Of a DNA stretch of 64,000 bases, positions 43,341 through 53,897 are shown one piece after another (the first letter of the stretch is position 1; the number at the start of each line of letters is the position of its first letter). The notes below the pieces were generated by a model. The model saw only the letters and a list, made by a program, of their open reading frames with translations, ran no database searches and was not told the origin of the DNA. The DNA lies in contig OY759219.1 in NCBI GenBank assembly GCA_963662175.1, positions 32,468,908 to 32,532,907 on the forward strand, read 5' to 3'. The stretch comes from Aradus depressus (Eukaryota > Arthropoda > Insecta > Hemiptera > Aradidae). Position numbers and translations under genes: made by a program.

Positions 43341-43538
43341 GTTGTATGGCCCTGTATTTGGCAAATTCACCTGTGTGGAGTGGAGTTGTCTTGGGGGAGG
43401 AGTGCAGTGGCTGGATGTTTTCCGGCTGTCCCACTTGTCTAAAGATCAAGGTAGAGGAGGTCTCTCAAGAAGTGGGGCTGACCACCGCACTCCAGACTCA
43501 CTTCAGTTCTCTTCGGCCCCGCCTCAGGATAACATCAG
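43341..43538 (+). CDS. Probable internal exon A of an unidentified host gene
   Basis: Preceded by ATAATTTAG and followed by GTAACC, giving a 198-nt exon. It has two bases of a first codon, then CMALYLANSPVWSGVVLGEE, KIKVEEVSQEVGL and LRPRLRITS, then one base of the next codon. GC content is well above the surrounding DNA, and the frame is free of stops. The leftover G joins exon B (45597) as Asp without a frameshift. I do not recognise the family. No signal peptide, and no membrane segment that I can be sure of. A competing frame on the same strand is open but looks less protein-like. Confidence 0.55.
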
Positions 43539-43880
43539 GTAACCAACCAACTGTCTCCAGAGTTGGACAATACACGCTAAATATCTCTACTCACTCACTA
43601 TCTTCATATATCAACATTCCTGAGCAAAACATTATTCCGGTCAATTGTAGCCAATATATCTTTAATTTTTTTTTTTTTTAATTATATTTTTTGTTTACCC
43701 TTACAATTATTATTTATTAATTTTTAGAAATTTGGGCACAGGAATTATATTTGGGATATAATTCAGTGATTATTTGTATTAATAAATGTTACTAAAAATG
43801 TAAACAATTTATTTATTTTTTTTCAAAAATTTTAATGTACTCAAATTTGGGAAACATATCAATAATCTATGAACATTTTA

Positions 43881-44100
43881 CTGACCCAGCTATACGAAGT
43901 ATAAGGGAAGTTATGTAATTGGTCAGATATTCGATGTTGAGTTTTCACAGGAATTTCATGTTTTCCGCACCCCTGATTTCAATAAATGAAATCAAAAAAA
44001 ACTTTATTTAAATTAAATATGTACATTTAGAACCCCATAAGGACGACACCTATTGATTTTCAGCTAAATCAGCTTAAGGAAAGAAAGGTATTAGGGTGGG
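43881..44100 (+). repeat. U1 repeat fragment
   Basis: AAGGGAAGTTATGTAATTGG, GATATTCGATGTTGAGTTTT and AAGGACGACACCTATTGATT match U1. It lies in the putative intron between exons A and B. Confidence 0.6.
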
Positions 44101-44542
44101 ATTCACCGAAGACTATTTAATACATATGTACTATTTAATACAATGTATACATATTTTTTTTCCCTCAAATATCTACAACCTGTAAGAACCTGGATTAGGG
44201 CCTCCTGTACGCTGATGATATTCAACTCTTGCATCCCTTCTTTATCACTTGACTTTCTGATACTTGCAAAGAATTTCTTAAATTGTTGTTTGATTTCGCT
44301 ATTTGAATACTGTGCTTAGACTGTATAATTTTTAAAAATTTTGTCTCTAAATGTGAACAAAAATATTGGATAAGGAGACCCATTCTGATCTGCAAAACAA
44401 CTTACTCAATATTATATTTCTTATTATATGTTATTATATGTTATTATCAAATATTTTATATTATTTTATTATACACTTCTAATTTACATTTAAATTATTA
44501 CTTTTTGGGTTGTGTAAGGAGATTCTGAATTTATATATAATA

Positions 44543-44838
44543 TATTATTTCAACATCACTTCTCCCATTTATTTTTTGCCTCTCAAAAATTAGTAATTAT
44601 AAACGTTTCGGGAAGAATTCCCATCATCAATATCTATAATACTGTGTTTTTCGGCTTAACTATTCGTCCTGTCTATCAAAAACTCAGAAATATGTTCGAT
44701 AAAAGGAAGATTCTGATTAGTTAACCTAAAGAATACATGTATTATAGATAGTGATAATGGGAATGCTACCTGAAACTTTTATAATTGTTATTTTTTAAGA
44801 AGGCAAAAAAGAAATGGGAGGAGTGATACTGTAATAAT
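44543..44838. mobile_element. Foldback element with about 98-bp arms
   Basis: Left arm 44543-44640 (CACTTCTCCCATTTATTTTT, CGTTTCGGGAAGAATTCCCA) and right arm 44741-44838 (its inverse: AAGAAATGGGAGGAGTGATA) are imperfect inverted copies with a 100-bp loop. Confidence 0.65.
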
Positions 44839-45079
44839 ATTTATTATATTTAAAGTTATATACGGTCCTTTTTGTGAAATTGTCGTATTTGTGTAACACT
44901 TGTTATAGAAGATATCTTAGGTAAAATGAGTGGTAGGCCTAAGGAAATAGTCATAAATGTCAGTACGAAATAAACTTTTGAATAAGAAATAAGATTGTAG
45001 GTTTAGTTTTGAATCTGGCGCTCAACAGCGTGGTCATAAGAGCCATTGTCTCATCAACTTAATGTACTAATTATGAAGA

Positions 45080-45305
45080 AAAATTAAAATAAATAAATAA
45101 ATACATGAATCACAACTCGTTCAGCAAATTCGCCGTCCTAAGAAAGATTTTGTTTGCCTACCATTTGAATATCGTTGCCTAAAGTGGCCGGTATTTGCAT
45201 GGTCCTCAGCAGCTTTCGATGTAAGGAGCACGGATCACTCCTGGAAGATGTGCTGCACCGTCAGAGGGACTCCGCAGCAGATTGGATATTCAGATATTTA
45301 AAAGA
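45080..45305 (-). pseudogene. LINE C-terminal zinc-knuckle fragment
   Basis: The minus frame reads PICCGVPLTVQHIFQE before a stop. CGVPLTV.HI is a recurrent phrase in the C-terminal Cys/His knuckle of arthropod LINEs. Only this short part remains. Confidence 0.55.
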
Positions 45306-45596
45306 CCGAGGTTGACCTAGCTGAGCAAACAACATTTTCCAATGACGTTTTTTTATCTTATTTAGTTCGACTATTTAACTAAAATTACCATCATTGAGAA
45401 TTGGCTGATGACGAGCTTAAGCTAAAATATTTAAATTTTGGTAGACCGAATGCTTCCATTCATACACTTCTTTAGATAAATTTTTTTAAATGAAATATCT
45501 TACATTCTTACAGAATAACTTTAAGAAATTTCTTACCACAATACCGTATAGAAGAATGACGTTATACCACAATAATTTTCATTATATTTGTTTCAG

Positions 45597-45631
45597 ATTT
45601 TGAAATGAGTCCAACCACAGCAGTTCTGTTG
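45597..45631 (+). CDS. Probable 35-nt microexon B
   Basis: Preceded by a strong tract and acceptor (TTATATTTGTTTCAG) and followed by a consensus donor GTAAGT. With the G left from exon A it reads DFEMSPTTAVLL and ends on a codon boundary. Both splice sites are close to consensus, which is unusual by chance for such a short interval. Confidence 0.5.
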
Positions 45632-45807
45632 GTAAGTTTTTTTTTAAATGTATTTTTCACATTTATCACTGTTTATCCAAAAATATTCGAATAATAATAT
45701 TTTTTCTGCATGCCTTAAAAGTATTATTATTATTAGCCTTAAGTATATATACATCTTAAGAAAATAATTTATTTTAAATAAGAATTATTTCATTTGTGGA
45801 CTTGTTT

Positions 45808-46005
45808 TTTATTTTTATTTTACAAATAGATATTTACAATTATATAAAAAATAAATACAACAATCAAATGTGTTAATAGAGAGATAATGTCAAAATGGGA
45901 GAAATCACACTTCCTAGTCACTGATTTACTCTCATTAGTAACTAATCAGTCACTGTTGCTGCTAAGGAGGTCTCTAGGCCATTGCCACTTAAGCCGTCGC
46001 TGTTT
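45808..46005 (-). pseudogene. Jockey-type LINE, third copy, 3' end only
   Basis: TTTACAAATAGATATTTACA and CAGTCACTGTTGCTGCTAAG then GGAGGTCTCTAGGCCATTGC match the end and 3' UTR of the 41-kb copy. Fewer than 30 codons remain. Confidence 0.75.
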
Positions 46006-46034
46006 AAAATTAAACGTAATCAGTAAAATAGTTT

Positions 46035-46590
46035 TCATCATTTTACTTCCCCAGTTAGGTATAGGGGAAGTTATGTAATCGGTCAAAAATAAAGTGTTCA
46101 GTATTCACCAAATTTTTTGTTTTCAAATCTCATTCTATAAATAAAAAAATAAAAAATAATAATAGTGCTGTATGTTTGTGTGTGTGAACACGATAACTTT
46201 CGATAGAATGAATGATTACAGGTTGGCTTAACACAAAATTTAATAACTGTCGATTTAATGAAAGTATCGACATGAAATTATATATTCAAATTCAAATTCC
46301 CGTAAGAATGGCAACTATTAATTTTCATTCAAATCGGCCGAAGGGAAGAGCGAACTGGGGGAGGGGCTCAACTCAAAAACGCTAATAGCTGCTGACGTAA
46401 TGAGTGTCTCGGAACCAAATTTAGTAAAAGGATTCAGAATTTTGTATGCAAATCAACTATAGATTTTTATCTCAAACAGTTATTTGTTTTGGAGGGAGAG
46501 CGAAAACTTAATTGATTAATTTGTGCTATGTAAGTATAATATATTATATTGTGGAAGTATAATATCTTATATTGTTGGCGATTCACGGAC
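46035..46590 (+). repeat. U1 repeat, near full length
   Basis: ACTTCCCCAGTTAGGTATAG at the start, GTGAACACGATAACTTTCGA and GGCCGAAGGGAAGAGCG inside. Its terminal region (TTTTGGAGGGAGAGCGAAAA, then CGATTCACGG) ends near 46590. Confidence 0.65.
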
Positions 46591-46957
46591 ATTCAGTAAA
46601 AGTAATTGGACCACTGACCCGCGGAGAGACAGATCTAAATCTTGGTTTGCCTGAATTTGCTCAGAGCGAGGTCAAACTCCCAATTACACTACGCTTATTA
46701 TTCGAGAGCATTTATTTATTTTTTTTAATTTGGTAAAATTAGATTATTCAAAGCAAATGTGGACTCTTTTAATGATAACACTGATCAGATCACACACTGA
46801 TGGGTTCCGTATATGAAAAATACTTTAAAAAAAATTAATATAAATTTAATAAATACAATCTATTCTAATGTGCTGTTATAATTAAAAAATGTTAAATAAA
46901 ATAATAATTCAAATAAATAAAATTAATGGAAATAATAATAAATAAACAGATATTATA
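46591..46957. other. Spacer, possible tRNA-like relic
   Basis: 46617-46690 (CGCGGAGAGACAG ... GGTCAAACTCCCAATTACAC) looks like a complemented tRNA-type sequence, but no clear B box. The rest is AT-rich. Confidence 0.3.
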
Positions 46958-47303
46958 GGTTAGGTTAGGTTTTATGACTCATGCCCGGGCTTTAACAACG
47001 AGGTCATATCGCCTACTACCAGAGCGCTCTTTCGTCACTCTGGTGGACATGAGCCCGACTCTATTGTGGGAGTCCTAAATTTTGCCAACCATAAATTTTT
47101 ATTCATCTAGGGTAGGGGTCTTTAACGGGTACCTGACATCGTACAGGCTCGGGACCATCGCTTAACGTCCCATCCGAAGGACGGCGTGCTTAAGTTTATT
47201 TTACCTCCCAGATAAAATAAACTAAGGGCCTCGGTCGGGTTACGAACCCACGACCTTGAGCTCAGAAGTCAAGCACGCATACCACTGAGCTACCGGCGCC
47301 CTC
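46958..47303 (-). mobile_element. S1 SINE, full length with telomere-like tail
   Basis: Plus strand begins GGTTAGGTTAGGTTTTATGA and ends CACTGAGCTACCGGCGCCCTC. It has all parts: A box, B box (complement GGTTACGAACCCACGACC), core (CCCATCCGAAGGACGGCG), body and tail. Flanks share ATATTATA. With the copy at 54483 this is the best reference for the family. Confidence 0.9.
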
Positions 47304-47335
47304 ACAAATATTATATATAGGTAATTAAATAATAA

Positions 47336-47815
47336 AATTACCTCATTTCCTGTAGAAATTATGGGTAGTCTTCTACTAAATGTTGATTTCTACAGTAATT
47401 TCCGAAAACGGCCCTTCGAAAGTTCAAGACGTGCAATTTTGAAGAAAGTGCACGTATTTAAAAAAATTTCAATTAACAAATTTTTCATTTGGATTTCTTC
47501 TAAATTTTTTTAAGAGGTGCCATCTTGTTTTTCTAAATTTGCAAAACTGTTCAATCTTATCCAAAGGTATAAATTATGTTACTGGGCTAACAGGGAAAAT
47601 GAATAGCATAGAATAAGAGAACAAATATTGGGTTTATTTACCTAAACCTACATTATATATTGAATAATTAAGATTGACAATAAAAAAAATGACATTATTT
47701 TACAAAAAAAAATCTTACAAACTAATTACTTAAAACTATATCAGTTTTTTTTCTGTTTTATAGTGGCCACTATTCATAATTCTTTCATATTTACAATATA
47801 TGTTATTGGAAACGT
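47336..47815 (-). repeat. Diverged solo or partial LTR
   Basis: CATTTCCTGTAGAAATT, TTGATTTCTACAGTA, CAAGACGTGCAATTTT and ACAGGGAAAATGAATAG match, with divergence, the LTR at 12394-13175. No second LTR or gag is nearby. Confidence 0.75.
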
Positions 47816-47879
47816 AAGATCTAAAAACAAGGATTTAAATTATATTTTTGGTCATTAATTGGTAATATAAAATTAATTG

Positions 47880-48083
47880 GTCCATCGGATGGGATGTAAA
47901 AGCGATGGTCCGAAGCCTGTGTGATGTCATGTACTAGTTAAAGATTGCTACTCTGGGTATCAGTGGCAGACAAAATTTAGGAATCTCACATTACAGTGAT
48001 GTTCAGAGCGATGAAAGAGCTCTCTGGTAGTAGGCAATACGATCAAGTTAAAGCCTGGGTATGAGTCACAATTACTAACTAAC
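47880..48083 (+). mobile_element. S1 SINE, 5'-truncated
   Basis: Starts in the core (CCATCGGATGGGATG) and ends GTATGAGTCACAATTACTAA. Confidence 0.7.
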
Positions 48084-48173
48084 ATTAATTAACCTTCAGA
48101 AAATTCATAATATTACCTTGCCACAGTCACCAGTATCATAAAGTTTTACAATTTTTTTTTCTATTACGTTTCA

Positions 48174-48263
48174 GTTAGTTATTGTAATTATGCCTGGGCT
48201 TTAACTAAAATCATATCGCCTACTAACAGAGCTTTTTCGTTGCTCTGTTAGAATGAACTCGAC
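48174..48263 (-). mobile_element. S1 SINE, 3' part
   Basis: GTTAGTTATTGTAATTATGC, CATATCGCCTACTAACAGAG and GAATGAACTCGACTC: the S1 tail and end of body, cut off at the Penelope-like insertion. Confidence 0.7.
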
Positions 48264-48275
48264 TCTTCAGAGGGA

Positions 48276-48540
48276 AAAATTTAACATAAGATACAAGGAA
48301 CACCTCAAACAGACAGCCTCCAATAACTCCACATTCTACAGACATCTCACAGAAACAGAGCATCAACCCAAAGACCCACATAAACCCAATATACTACACT
48401 TGGCTTCTAAAGGAAGGGAGTTATCTCTGTTAGAAGCCATAGAAATCAACAAATACAACAAAGACACACATTACAAACTACTCAACGAACAAACTGACTT
48501 AAATCATTCCCCCCTCCTCAATTTGAAACTGCCAAGATAG
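48276..48540 (+). pseudogene. C-terminal GIY-YIG endonuclease fragment
   Basis: About 88 codons to the TAG at 48538-48540: KFNIRYKEHLKQ, STFYRHLTETEHQ, ILHLASKGRELSLLEAIEIN and KLLNEQTDLNHSPLL. The order RxxEH...F..HL...H......K...L..LE..EI......LN is that of the GIY-YIG endonuclease at the end of Penelope-like reverse transcriptases. The catalytic Glu is likely in LLEAIEI. The apparent start codon upstream belongs to the SINE, so this is a 5'-truncated fragment and not a gene. Confidence 0.7.
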
Positions 48541-48866
48541 ACTTGGCTAACTTTTATTATGGTTCATATTTAATAGGTTTATATTGTGATATGTTTAATT
48601 AGGTTAATATTGAGATTTATTATTTTTAATTTTTTCTGACTTAATTTTGGTATAGTATGTAAGCCCCCCCCCCCCCCCCCCCCCCCCCTCCTGTTCTGTC
48701 ACCCTCCCTCACTCTTCCCCTCCTACCCCTCCCCCCCCCCTCCCCCCCCCAGTCATTAGTCTGTATCTGTCTGTACACTTGAGAATGCTCTAACGAGTGA
48801 AATATATTGTGTTCATATAAATAAAGTGGGATTTTTCGACTTGTTTTTAAGTTTTTTATTCATTAG
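48276..48866 (+). mobile_element. Penelope-like element, 5'-truncated
   Basis: A 590-bp fragment with the last codons of a GIY-YIG-type ORF and a 3' region containing CACTTGAGAATGCTCTAACG, GTGAAATATATTGTG and long C-runs (48664-48688). The 12-bp repeat TCTTCAGAGGGA flanks it at 48264-48275 and 48867-48878, so it is an insertion with a target duplication, as Penelope-like elements make. Confidence 0.7.
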
Positions 48867-48878
48867 TCTTCAGAGGGA

Positions 48879-49226
48879 GTTTTTCGCTGTCTATTAACTT
48901 TGTGCAAAATTTCAGTTAAATAGCTTCAATATTTTCTAAGATCACAGGTGAGGGGGGAGATATGGAAATACGAGAAACACTTCTTAAAAGGGTTTCGTGA
49001 ACACACAATTTTTGTCAATCTTCCTTGACAGAATTTACCCATAAATGCATACAACAAAGCAAACAGAACACAAATTAATTTAAATTTTGTAGTTTCCACA
49101 ATGGCTACATAGTTTACATGTGATCTGTTGAAAAAAAACTTGATTTGACAACACTGTGTCATTCACTGCTCTAACCTTAACAAGAAAGAAACTATTTAAA
49201 ATTCTCAATACTTTATTACCAGTTAA
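48879..49226. other. Spacer, nothing recognised
   Basis: The minus open frame 48926-49162 has no motif. Confidence 0.45.
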
Positions 49227-49395
49227 TTAGTTATTTGATTCATGCCTAGGCTCTATGAGGTCATATCGCCAGCTACCAGAGCTGTTTTTTTCACCTACTA
49301 GATATGAGTCCGACCCTACTGTGGGAGTCCAAAATTTTGTCTACTCAGGTTCTGTTACCTATAGTAGAAGTTTTTAACAAGTACATTGCAGCGTT
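49227..49395 (-). mobile_element. S1 SINE, 3' part
   Basis: GTTAGTTATTTGATTCATGC, GGTCATATCGCCAGCTACCA and CTACTGTGGGAGTCC match the tail and body of S1; head and core absent. Confidence 0.7.
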
Positions 49396-49403
49396 AATAA
49401 AAA

Positions 49404-49528
49404 ATGTTCTCTGTTTTGAGGGTGGTAACGCAAAGAATAGAAGAGAGAGAGAGAGAGATACATTCTGTTGTTTTGTTGTGGCCGGGGAACGTGTGGCGAA
49501 TGTCAGACCAGATCATTATCACGGAGAG
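49404..49528 (+). CDS. Possible exon, not recognised
   Basis: The frame reads IHSVVLLWPGNVWRMSDQII then ITER, followed by a good donor (GAG|GTACAGT at 49529). The acceptor is unclear, and a (GA)n run sits inside. Its phase at the donor does not fit the exon at 51707, so it is not obviously part of the same transcript. Confidence 0.25.
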
Positions 49529-49529
49529 G

Positions 49530-50340
49530 TACAGTGGACACTCCTCGCACACATTATTAAACTCAACCACCCACAGCTTTCTTTATCCCTGAAAATGAAT
49601 AGTTATGTAATCGAATATGTCGGAAATGTATATTTAATGTTATTATCAAATAATTTCAGCTTCTAAGTTGAGCAAAAATCATGATTGTAGAAACTTGGAA
49701 AAAATAAATAAAACTTTTTTTTTGAAATATATATATTCCACAAAAAAATCTGTACAAAATCTACCGGCTCCAGTATTACACCATCGTCAGGATAAATTCT
49801 GTGGTCACAGGGAATACATTGGTAAGTCTAAATTCGTAACTTTTCTGGGCAGCACTTTTTTACTTTTGCATTAATCGTGTAAATTCAGTTTTTGGAATAA
49901 ATAAATTTTGTTCGCATCATTATTAATCATATACCTTCTAAATCTATAGGAGTGAATGAAAATGAATATTGTTAATCTTTTCTTGGATTTTCCTTTATCA
50001 TTCGTTATCATTCCCCCATCACTTATCTAATTATTAACCATACTTGTTGAAATACTCGTGAATGATGGCTCTCTAAAGATGAGCAAGTTGATTTAACCGA
50101 AAACACCCTCTTCACTTGGAATAGTCTGCCGTAGTGAATGAATGGTTAAATGCAGTTATCTCATTAATGATTCCTCCTAGAAGTAGATTAAGTTGATTTA
50201 ACCGAGAACATACACACTTTTACGAGATACCAAGAAACCCACATCTTTATTATTCTGAAAGTATTAGAGTCCTGAGCTCCCAATTTCTGCACAGTGCGCA
50301 GATGGCTTGGGAGATGATCACAGTACACTTAACTCATTTT
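49530..50340. other. Spacer with a Penelope-like phrase and duplicated 20-mer
   Basis: CTACCGGCTCCAGTATTACA and CCATCGTCAGGATAAATTCT near 49760 resemble phrases at 63490-63520. AGTTGATTTAACCGA occurs twice (50087 and 50191). Confidence 0.4.
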
Positions 50341-50528
50341 GGCCAACTTTCGACTTAACAACTTATTCCCTGTGACCATAAAATTATAAACTAAGTTTTA
50401 TAATTTCGAACGGTTCTTATATTTTAGGTAGAGAAGGGGTTGGAGTTCAAACTAGGAAATCCTTGTTGCTTGTTATACATTTTTTTTGTTATGAAATATT
50501 TACTTTCAACAACAATATTAAAACTAGT

Positions 50529-50739
50529 TTTAGTTTTATCACTGTAATTTAGTTTTATCACTGTAATTTAGTTTTATCACTGTAATTTAGTTTTATCACT
50601 GTAATTTAGTTTTATCACTGTAATTTAGTTTTATCACTGTAATTTAGTTTTATCACTGTAATTTAGTTTTATCACTGTAATTTAGTTTTATCACTGTAAT
50701 TTAGTTTTATCACTGTAATTTAGTTTTATCACTGTAATT
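50529..50739 (+). repeat. 19-bp minisatellite, about 11 copies
   Basis: Perfect tandem copies of AATTTAGTTTTATCACTGT. Confidence 0.95.
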
Positions 50740-50987
50740 CGAAGTGAGTATTTCAGGAAAAATTCCTAACTGTAAGATACGGGGATTTCCTTGTTAAAAT
50801 TCCAACCTCTTCCTCAATTAGCTCATCTACATATTTGTACGTTTCACACACAATAAACTTCTTAGTCTATATATGAACTAACGATGGCGGGGTACCGGAA
50901 CCGGCAGTTTTAGTATGCATTTTTTATATAAAATAGTTAATATTTCAAAAAAGAAAGTTGTTTTATATATTTGACTAATTTCAAGTT

Positions 50988-51650
50988 ACTACTTCCCTAG
51001 TTATAGAGGAGTTTTTCAACTGAATTTTATGTTTTCCGACGTCTTGATTCAAAAAAAAAAAAAAAAAAAAGAAAAGTGTCAGTGAACACGATAACTTCCG
51101 ATAGAATGAATGTATCGACACGAAATTTTATATATGTATCCAGAACTCTCTAAATACAACAAATATTAATTTTCAGCCAAATCTGTCAAAGAAATGGAAG
51201 GACTAGGGGGGAGACTTAACACAAAAACTCTAATAACTGCCGTTGTAATTAATGTATTGACACGAAATTGCATATGTGAATTCAAAGTCTTATAAGAACG
51301 ACACCTATTAATTTTCAGTGGAATCAGTCGATATGACAAAAATCCCAATAACTAGCGATGTTATGACTATATCGGCATGAAATTTCATATTTAAACTCAA
51401 AACCTATATATTTTTCGCGAAATTGGTTGAGATCAGAGAAGAGGGGGCTCGAATTAAATACACTAATAACTACCGATATAATGAATGTATCTATACAACA
51501 TTTAGTTTGAGGATTCAGAAGCCATTATGTAAGTCAAATATTGAGTTTTATCCCAAATTGTCAATTGGCTTTTGAGGGAGAGAGACAACTTAATTTATTA
51601 ATTCATACTGGGGAAGTACATAACCAGAGATTCACTGAAAACTTTTATTA
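50988..51650 (+). repeat. U1 repeat, full-length reference copy
   Basis: Begins CTACTTCCCTAGTTATAGAG and ends CATACTGGGGAAGTACATAA; the ends form a short inverted pair (TACTTCCCYAG). Inside, a unit of about 200 bp (GTGTATCCAGAACTC, ACGACACCTATTAATTTTCA, CTAATAACTGCCG, AATGAATGTATCGACACG) recurs about three times in diverged form. No coding potential. Confidence 0.7.
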
Positions 51651-51706
51651 TGTTGGCTCAATTACTCGAAACATAGAAGCAAATTAGCACCCTTGGTACA
51701 TTTCAG

Positions 51707-51834
51707 CTGCGATATAACTTGCTGGCATTCTATTATCTTTCTGACAATTTAATAACAACCTGTGCCCATGAGACTGCATCTTGCCAAGTCAGCCAGACCT
51801 TAATATACCTTCTCTCCTGCTGCAAGAGGCGATG
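51707..51834 (+). CDS. Probable exon C of the unidentified host gene
   Basis: Preceded by GGTACATTTCAG. The frame from 51707 reads LRYNLLAFYYLSDNLITTC, AHETASCQVSQTLIYLL and SCCKRRW. It starts on a codon boundary, matching the end of exon B. Codon content and composition stand out from the flanks. The donor is uncertain (GTGGTT after 51834, GTTAAA after 51837 or GTTATA after 51843). Residues LLAFYYLSDNLI are hydrophobic but too short to call a membrane span. Product unknown. Confidence 0.45.
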
Positions 51835-51944
51835 GTGGTTAAAGTTATATAGCAACAGAAATATGTTGAGGTTAAGTTCAAAATTTTTTTCCTAGGTCTA
51901 CCTGAAATATACTAGAAATGTAGATAATTATTAACTAACATTTT

Positions 51945-52195
51945 TTTTTTATTGTTTAACAACTTTATTTACAATCTGTACAGTATATTAGGTACAATAA
52001 ACAAATATTATGGTTATAAGATCAAATAAAATAAAAATGTCAAGCTGACACTCCCTAGATAGTTTTATTGTCACATCACGGAAGGACTTCCCGAGGCCAA
52101 CTCCTCTTTAGACGACGAGGAGGGTTATTGAGATAAGCATGGGAGGATAAGACTTGTGCAGACGTGTTTGAATGGGTTGAAAGTTTTTCATGAAA
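51945..52195 (-). pseudogene. Jockey-like LINE 3' end, another subfamily
   Basis: TTTACAATCTGTACAGTATA, CAAGCTGACACTCCCTAGAT and GACTTCCCGAGGCCAACTCC parallel the 3' UTR and last codons of the Jockey copies (GACACTCCCTAG, TCTCTAGGCCATTG). A short SINE tail piece follows (52198-52235). Confidence 0.55.
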
Positions 52196-52483
52196 AGATG
52201 ACTCATGTCCACTAGAGCGAAGAAAGAGCGCGGTAAATCCAAAACTCCATAAGGACTATTTTACAAATTTTAAATAGTTATTAAAGGATTTTGAAGTATA
52301 ACTTATAGATATCCTGATTTTCTTAAACCCAAGTCCCTATCTTTGGTAAAATACACCTGACAACTCTAGTAATAGGAGTCATTCCTCTGGCTCTGAATAA
52401 AAATACAGAAAATAATCCGGAAATCAAATTGCCATTGTGTTGACTATCGATTCAAAGAAGTGATGAGTCTGTTGTTGGTAGGG

Positions 52484-53040
52484 GCGTAGCCAGGGGGGGC
52501 AGGGGGGGGGGGGGAGCGCGTGCCCCCCTTGGATTGCTTAGAAGTTACCAATAGGATCTTCAAATTTCCCGTGTGTCTGATTCCTAAATCAGCAATCAGC
52601 TGTTACATAAATGTACATGTACAAAACAAGTCATATTACATTTATTTAAATATAGGCATATGAATTCGATCATTTCATTTCCTCCCTCAAAATCGTCATT
52701 TATGTTATATTTTATACTCTTAAAGCTGATTTTACATGCGCAGTAAAAATGCAAAGCGCAGCAGCAGTGAATGAACGCTATTTGATGTGAGTCATTTAAT
52801 TCTAAAAGCATAGAAACTACAGCGTGCATTTGCTGCTGCTGCGCTTTGCATTTTTGCTGCTCATGTAAAGTTAACTTAAGTATTACAGTCAGTGGTTACC
52901 TCAGGGGGAGCTTCTAGAGGTCCGAGTCTCCCAAATTAATAACAAAAAGTCTGCAACGCTAACCACGGAAACTGCGGGCTGTGCCCCCGGGAGTCTATAC
53001 CCCCTCCCCCCCCCCCCCCCTGCTCAAAATCCTGGCGGGT
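52484..53040. other. Region with G- and C-runs and a hairpin
   Basis: GGGGCGTAGCCAGG then a 13-G run (52502-52514), and a C-run at 53006-53020 followed by TGCTCAAAATCCTGGC. The ends look like a decayed inverted pair of a DNA transposon (inference). The hairpin 52720-52879 lies inside. Confidence 0.45.
52720..52879. mobile_element. Small hairpin MITE, about 60-bp arms
   Basis: TTTTACATGCGCAGTAAAAA and TGCAAAGCGCAGCAGCAG at left pair with CTGCTGCTGCGCTTTGCA and GCTGCTCATGTAAAGTTAAC at right. Loop about 40 bp. Confidence 0.75.
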
Positions 53041-53828
53041 TATGAATAACATAACATAATAATTTGAGAAAATAGCCAATTGCATTGATAATAACTTAAT
53101 GGCACTGTCTTCCAGACAAAACCCATACCTAGTGGTACATAAACCCCAGCGGAGGACTTCTTTGAAATAACTCCAAGATTACTTCGATAAGTGCAGAGAA
53201 TGACTCCTTCAAATTAGCTGTAGAGGAAAATGTTCTACAGGAAAAAGTCTTAGATAATTACACAGAAAACACTAATAGACTCAAGTGTCATTGTGACTAG
53301 GATTAGTTTAATGTTGAGGAAAACTGAGTTCTGAAAGGAGACTTAAAGAGGAAAACATTTTAAATAATTTCGTGTATTAGAATCTTGATTTATCCGCCAG
53401 AGGTAGCCTCTATGAGAACCATTAATCTTAGCAAGAATCATATATGTGAGCATGGGAGTCCAAAAGGTCCAAGGTCATAAAAAGGGGAGATATGAGAATG
53501 TTTTGCCTCCCACAGGCTTGAAAATCATGAAAAATTACCTCCCGCACAAGATAAAAATAAAATCTGCATTTTCAAGCATAATATCCATGAACGAGTATTT
53601 ATTTAAGCGAGGCAAATATCTGTGTAGATTCCATGGCAAAAAGCGCTATTCACAAAAAAATAATAATAATAAAGACGGTAGTCAGGGGATAACGTATTGA
53701 AAAAGCCGGGGCTTCAGACTACGATGTGGCAGAGATAGCGGCTTCAGAGACACTCTGCAGCCCAGTCCTGAAGGTCCTATTTAGGTTGAAGGATATTGAT
53801 TATTAGTAGAAAAAATTATTTAGAATAT
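53041..53828. other. Unassigned, possible coding relics
   Basis: An 84-residue Lys-rich frame at 53446-53700 and, at 53716-53790, a frame reading DYDVAEIAASETLCSPVLK before GTCCTA. Either could be exon-like but splice signals are weak, so neither is called. Confidence 0.3.
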
Positions 53829-53897
53829 GGTAGTTATTGTGACTCATGCCCGGGCTTTTTAACGACGAGGTCATATCGCCTACTACCAGAGCGCTCG
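53829..53897 (-). mobile_element. S1 SINE tail fragment
   Basis: TAGTTATTGTGACTCATGCC and CATATCGCCTACTACCAGAG. Confidence 0.7.

Noticed and set aside
48253..48540. Complete 95-aa gene starting at the first ATG
   Set aside because: The first codons belong to a SINE fragment upstream of the 12-bp duplication; the rest is a truncated Penelope-like C-terminus.
50529..50739. CRISPR-like array
   Set aside because: Perfect head-to-tail 19-bp copies without spacers: a minisatellite in a eukaryotic genome.
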